Source: an uncultured Odoribacter sp.
GTDB lineage: Bacteria > Bacteroidota > Bacteroidia > Bacteroidales > Marinifilaceae
DNA length: 64,000 nucleotides
Direction of reading: 5' to 3'
NCBI GenBank assembly: GCA_944321165.1
Contig: CALUKE010000008.1
Location: forward strand, 52,431 to 116,430
A program made the translations under genes and the position numbers. Position 1 is the first letter of the stretch. Each line of letters starts with the position of its first letter. The notes below the pieces were generated by a model, which saw only the letters and a list, made by a program, of their open reading frames with translations, had not been told where the DNA came from and made no database searches. Shown piece by piece: positions 63,785 through 64,000 of the stretch.

Positions 63785-64000
63785 TATGTAGGGGCTTTTT
63801 ATCTGGATGGATTGCCCAACAAAATCCGCCAGGTGGTGATAGCTGTTATGTTGGATGAAAAAATGTATAAGGAAGCGGTCTTAGACTTGGGTGTTTCAGT
63901 GAATACGGTGAAGACTTTGTTAAGTAAGCATTCGGTCAACTACAGGTATAAACCTTTATATCCAACAATAGCGACTATCACTATGAACCTAATAGTAACA
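63758..64000 (+). pseudogene. Probable truncated ECF sigma factor (region 4 only; open at window edge)
   Basis: An ATG frame at 63758 stays open to the window end (81 codons). It reads LDGLPNKIRQVVIAVMLDE, then KMYKEAVLDLGVSVNTVKTL, then LSKHSVNYRYK. This is the helix-turn-helix region 4 of ECF sigma factors, but region 2 is absent and the sequence before it is short and unrelated. Either a decayed sigma gene or a region-4-only regulator that continues outside the window. Confidence 0.5.

Overview
The window looks like chromosomal DNA from a Bacteroidales gut bacterium. Supporting evidence: a fused nuoCD gene, SusC/SusD proteins, an ECF sigma/FecR pair, LytS/LytTR regulators, and many Bacteroidetes-type promoters (TTTG, about 19-20 bp, TAnnTTTG). 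An Odoribacter- or Butyricimonas-like genus fits the gene content, but that placement is inference. No insertion sequence, integrase, rRNA or CRISPR array was seen.

Left part (1-5.6 kb): the start of a complex I operon on the minus strand (nuoA, nuoB, nuoCD running off the window), a small lipoprotein, an SF1 helicase, dinB, then tRNA-Tyr and tRNA-Gly with a clear promoter and terminator.

5.8-12.5 kb: a three-gene minus-strand operon directly after the tRNAs. It encodes an exported protein with a DnaJ-like CxxCxGxG zinc domain, a cytoplasmic SIR2-like/TIR protein whose SIR2 active-site motifs look degraded, and a 1488-residue membrane STAND NTPase with leucine-rich and propeller-like regions. 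This is the best candidate for an undescribed immune or conflict system. The predicted topology places the sensor domains outside the cytoplasm, and one partner is exported.

12.7-19.5 kb: a TetR-regulated export operon (TolC-like, HlyD-like, two ATPases, two ABC-2 permeases; a split YbhFSR-type pump). The same 16-bp palindrome lies before tetR and before the pump genes, which marks the likely operator. 19.5-30.4 kb holds ordinary chromosomal genes: 5'-nucleotidase, nhaA, an NAD-sugar epimerase, mtaB, lpxB, a flavin reductase, membrane and secreted proteins of unknown role, and a ZIP transporter remnant.

30.5-37 kb: a second export operon of TolC, MacA, MacB ATPase, MacB permease, LytS-type kinase and LytTR regulator. 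37-47 kb: a CPA2 antiporter, MATE exporter, aldehyde dehydrogenase, Sel1-repeat lipoprotein, flavodoxin-ferredoxin protein and a large macroglobulin-like secreted protein.

47-64 kb: a nutrient-uptake locus. An ECF sigma gene with a downstream M3 peptidase points left; a divergent run of fecR, susC, susD, a DUF4843-type lipoprotein, a BIG2/FISUMP-like lipoprotein, a DUF1735/F5-8C lipoprotein, a phosphoesterase, a thioredoxin-fold protein and a gingipain-like (C25) protein points right. No glycoside hydrolase is present, so peptide or protein substrates seem more likely than glycans. The window ends in an open frame resembling only the C-terminal part of an ECF sigma factor.
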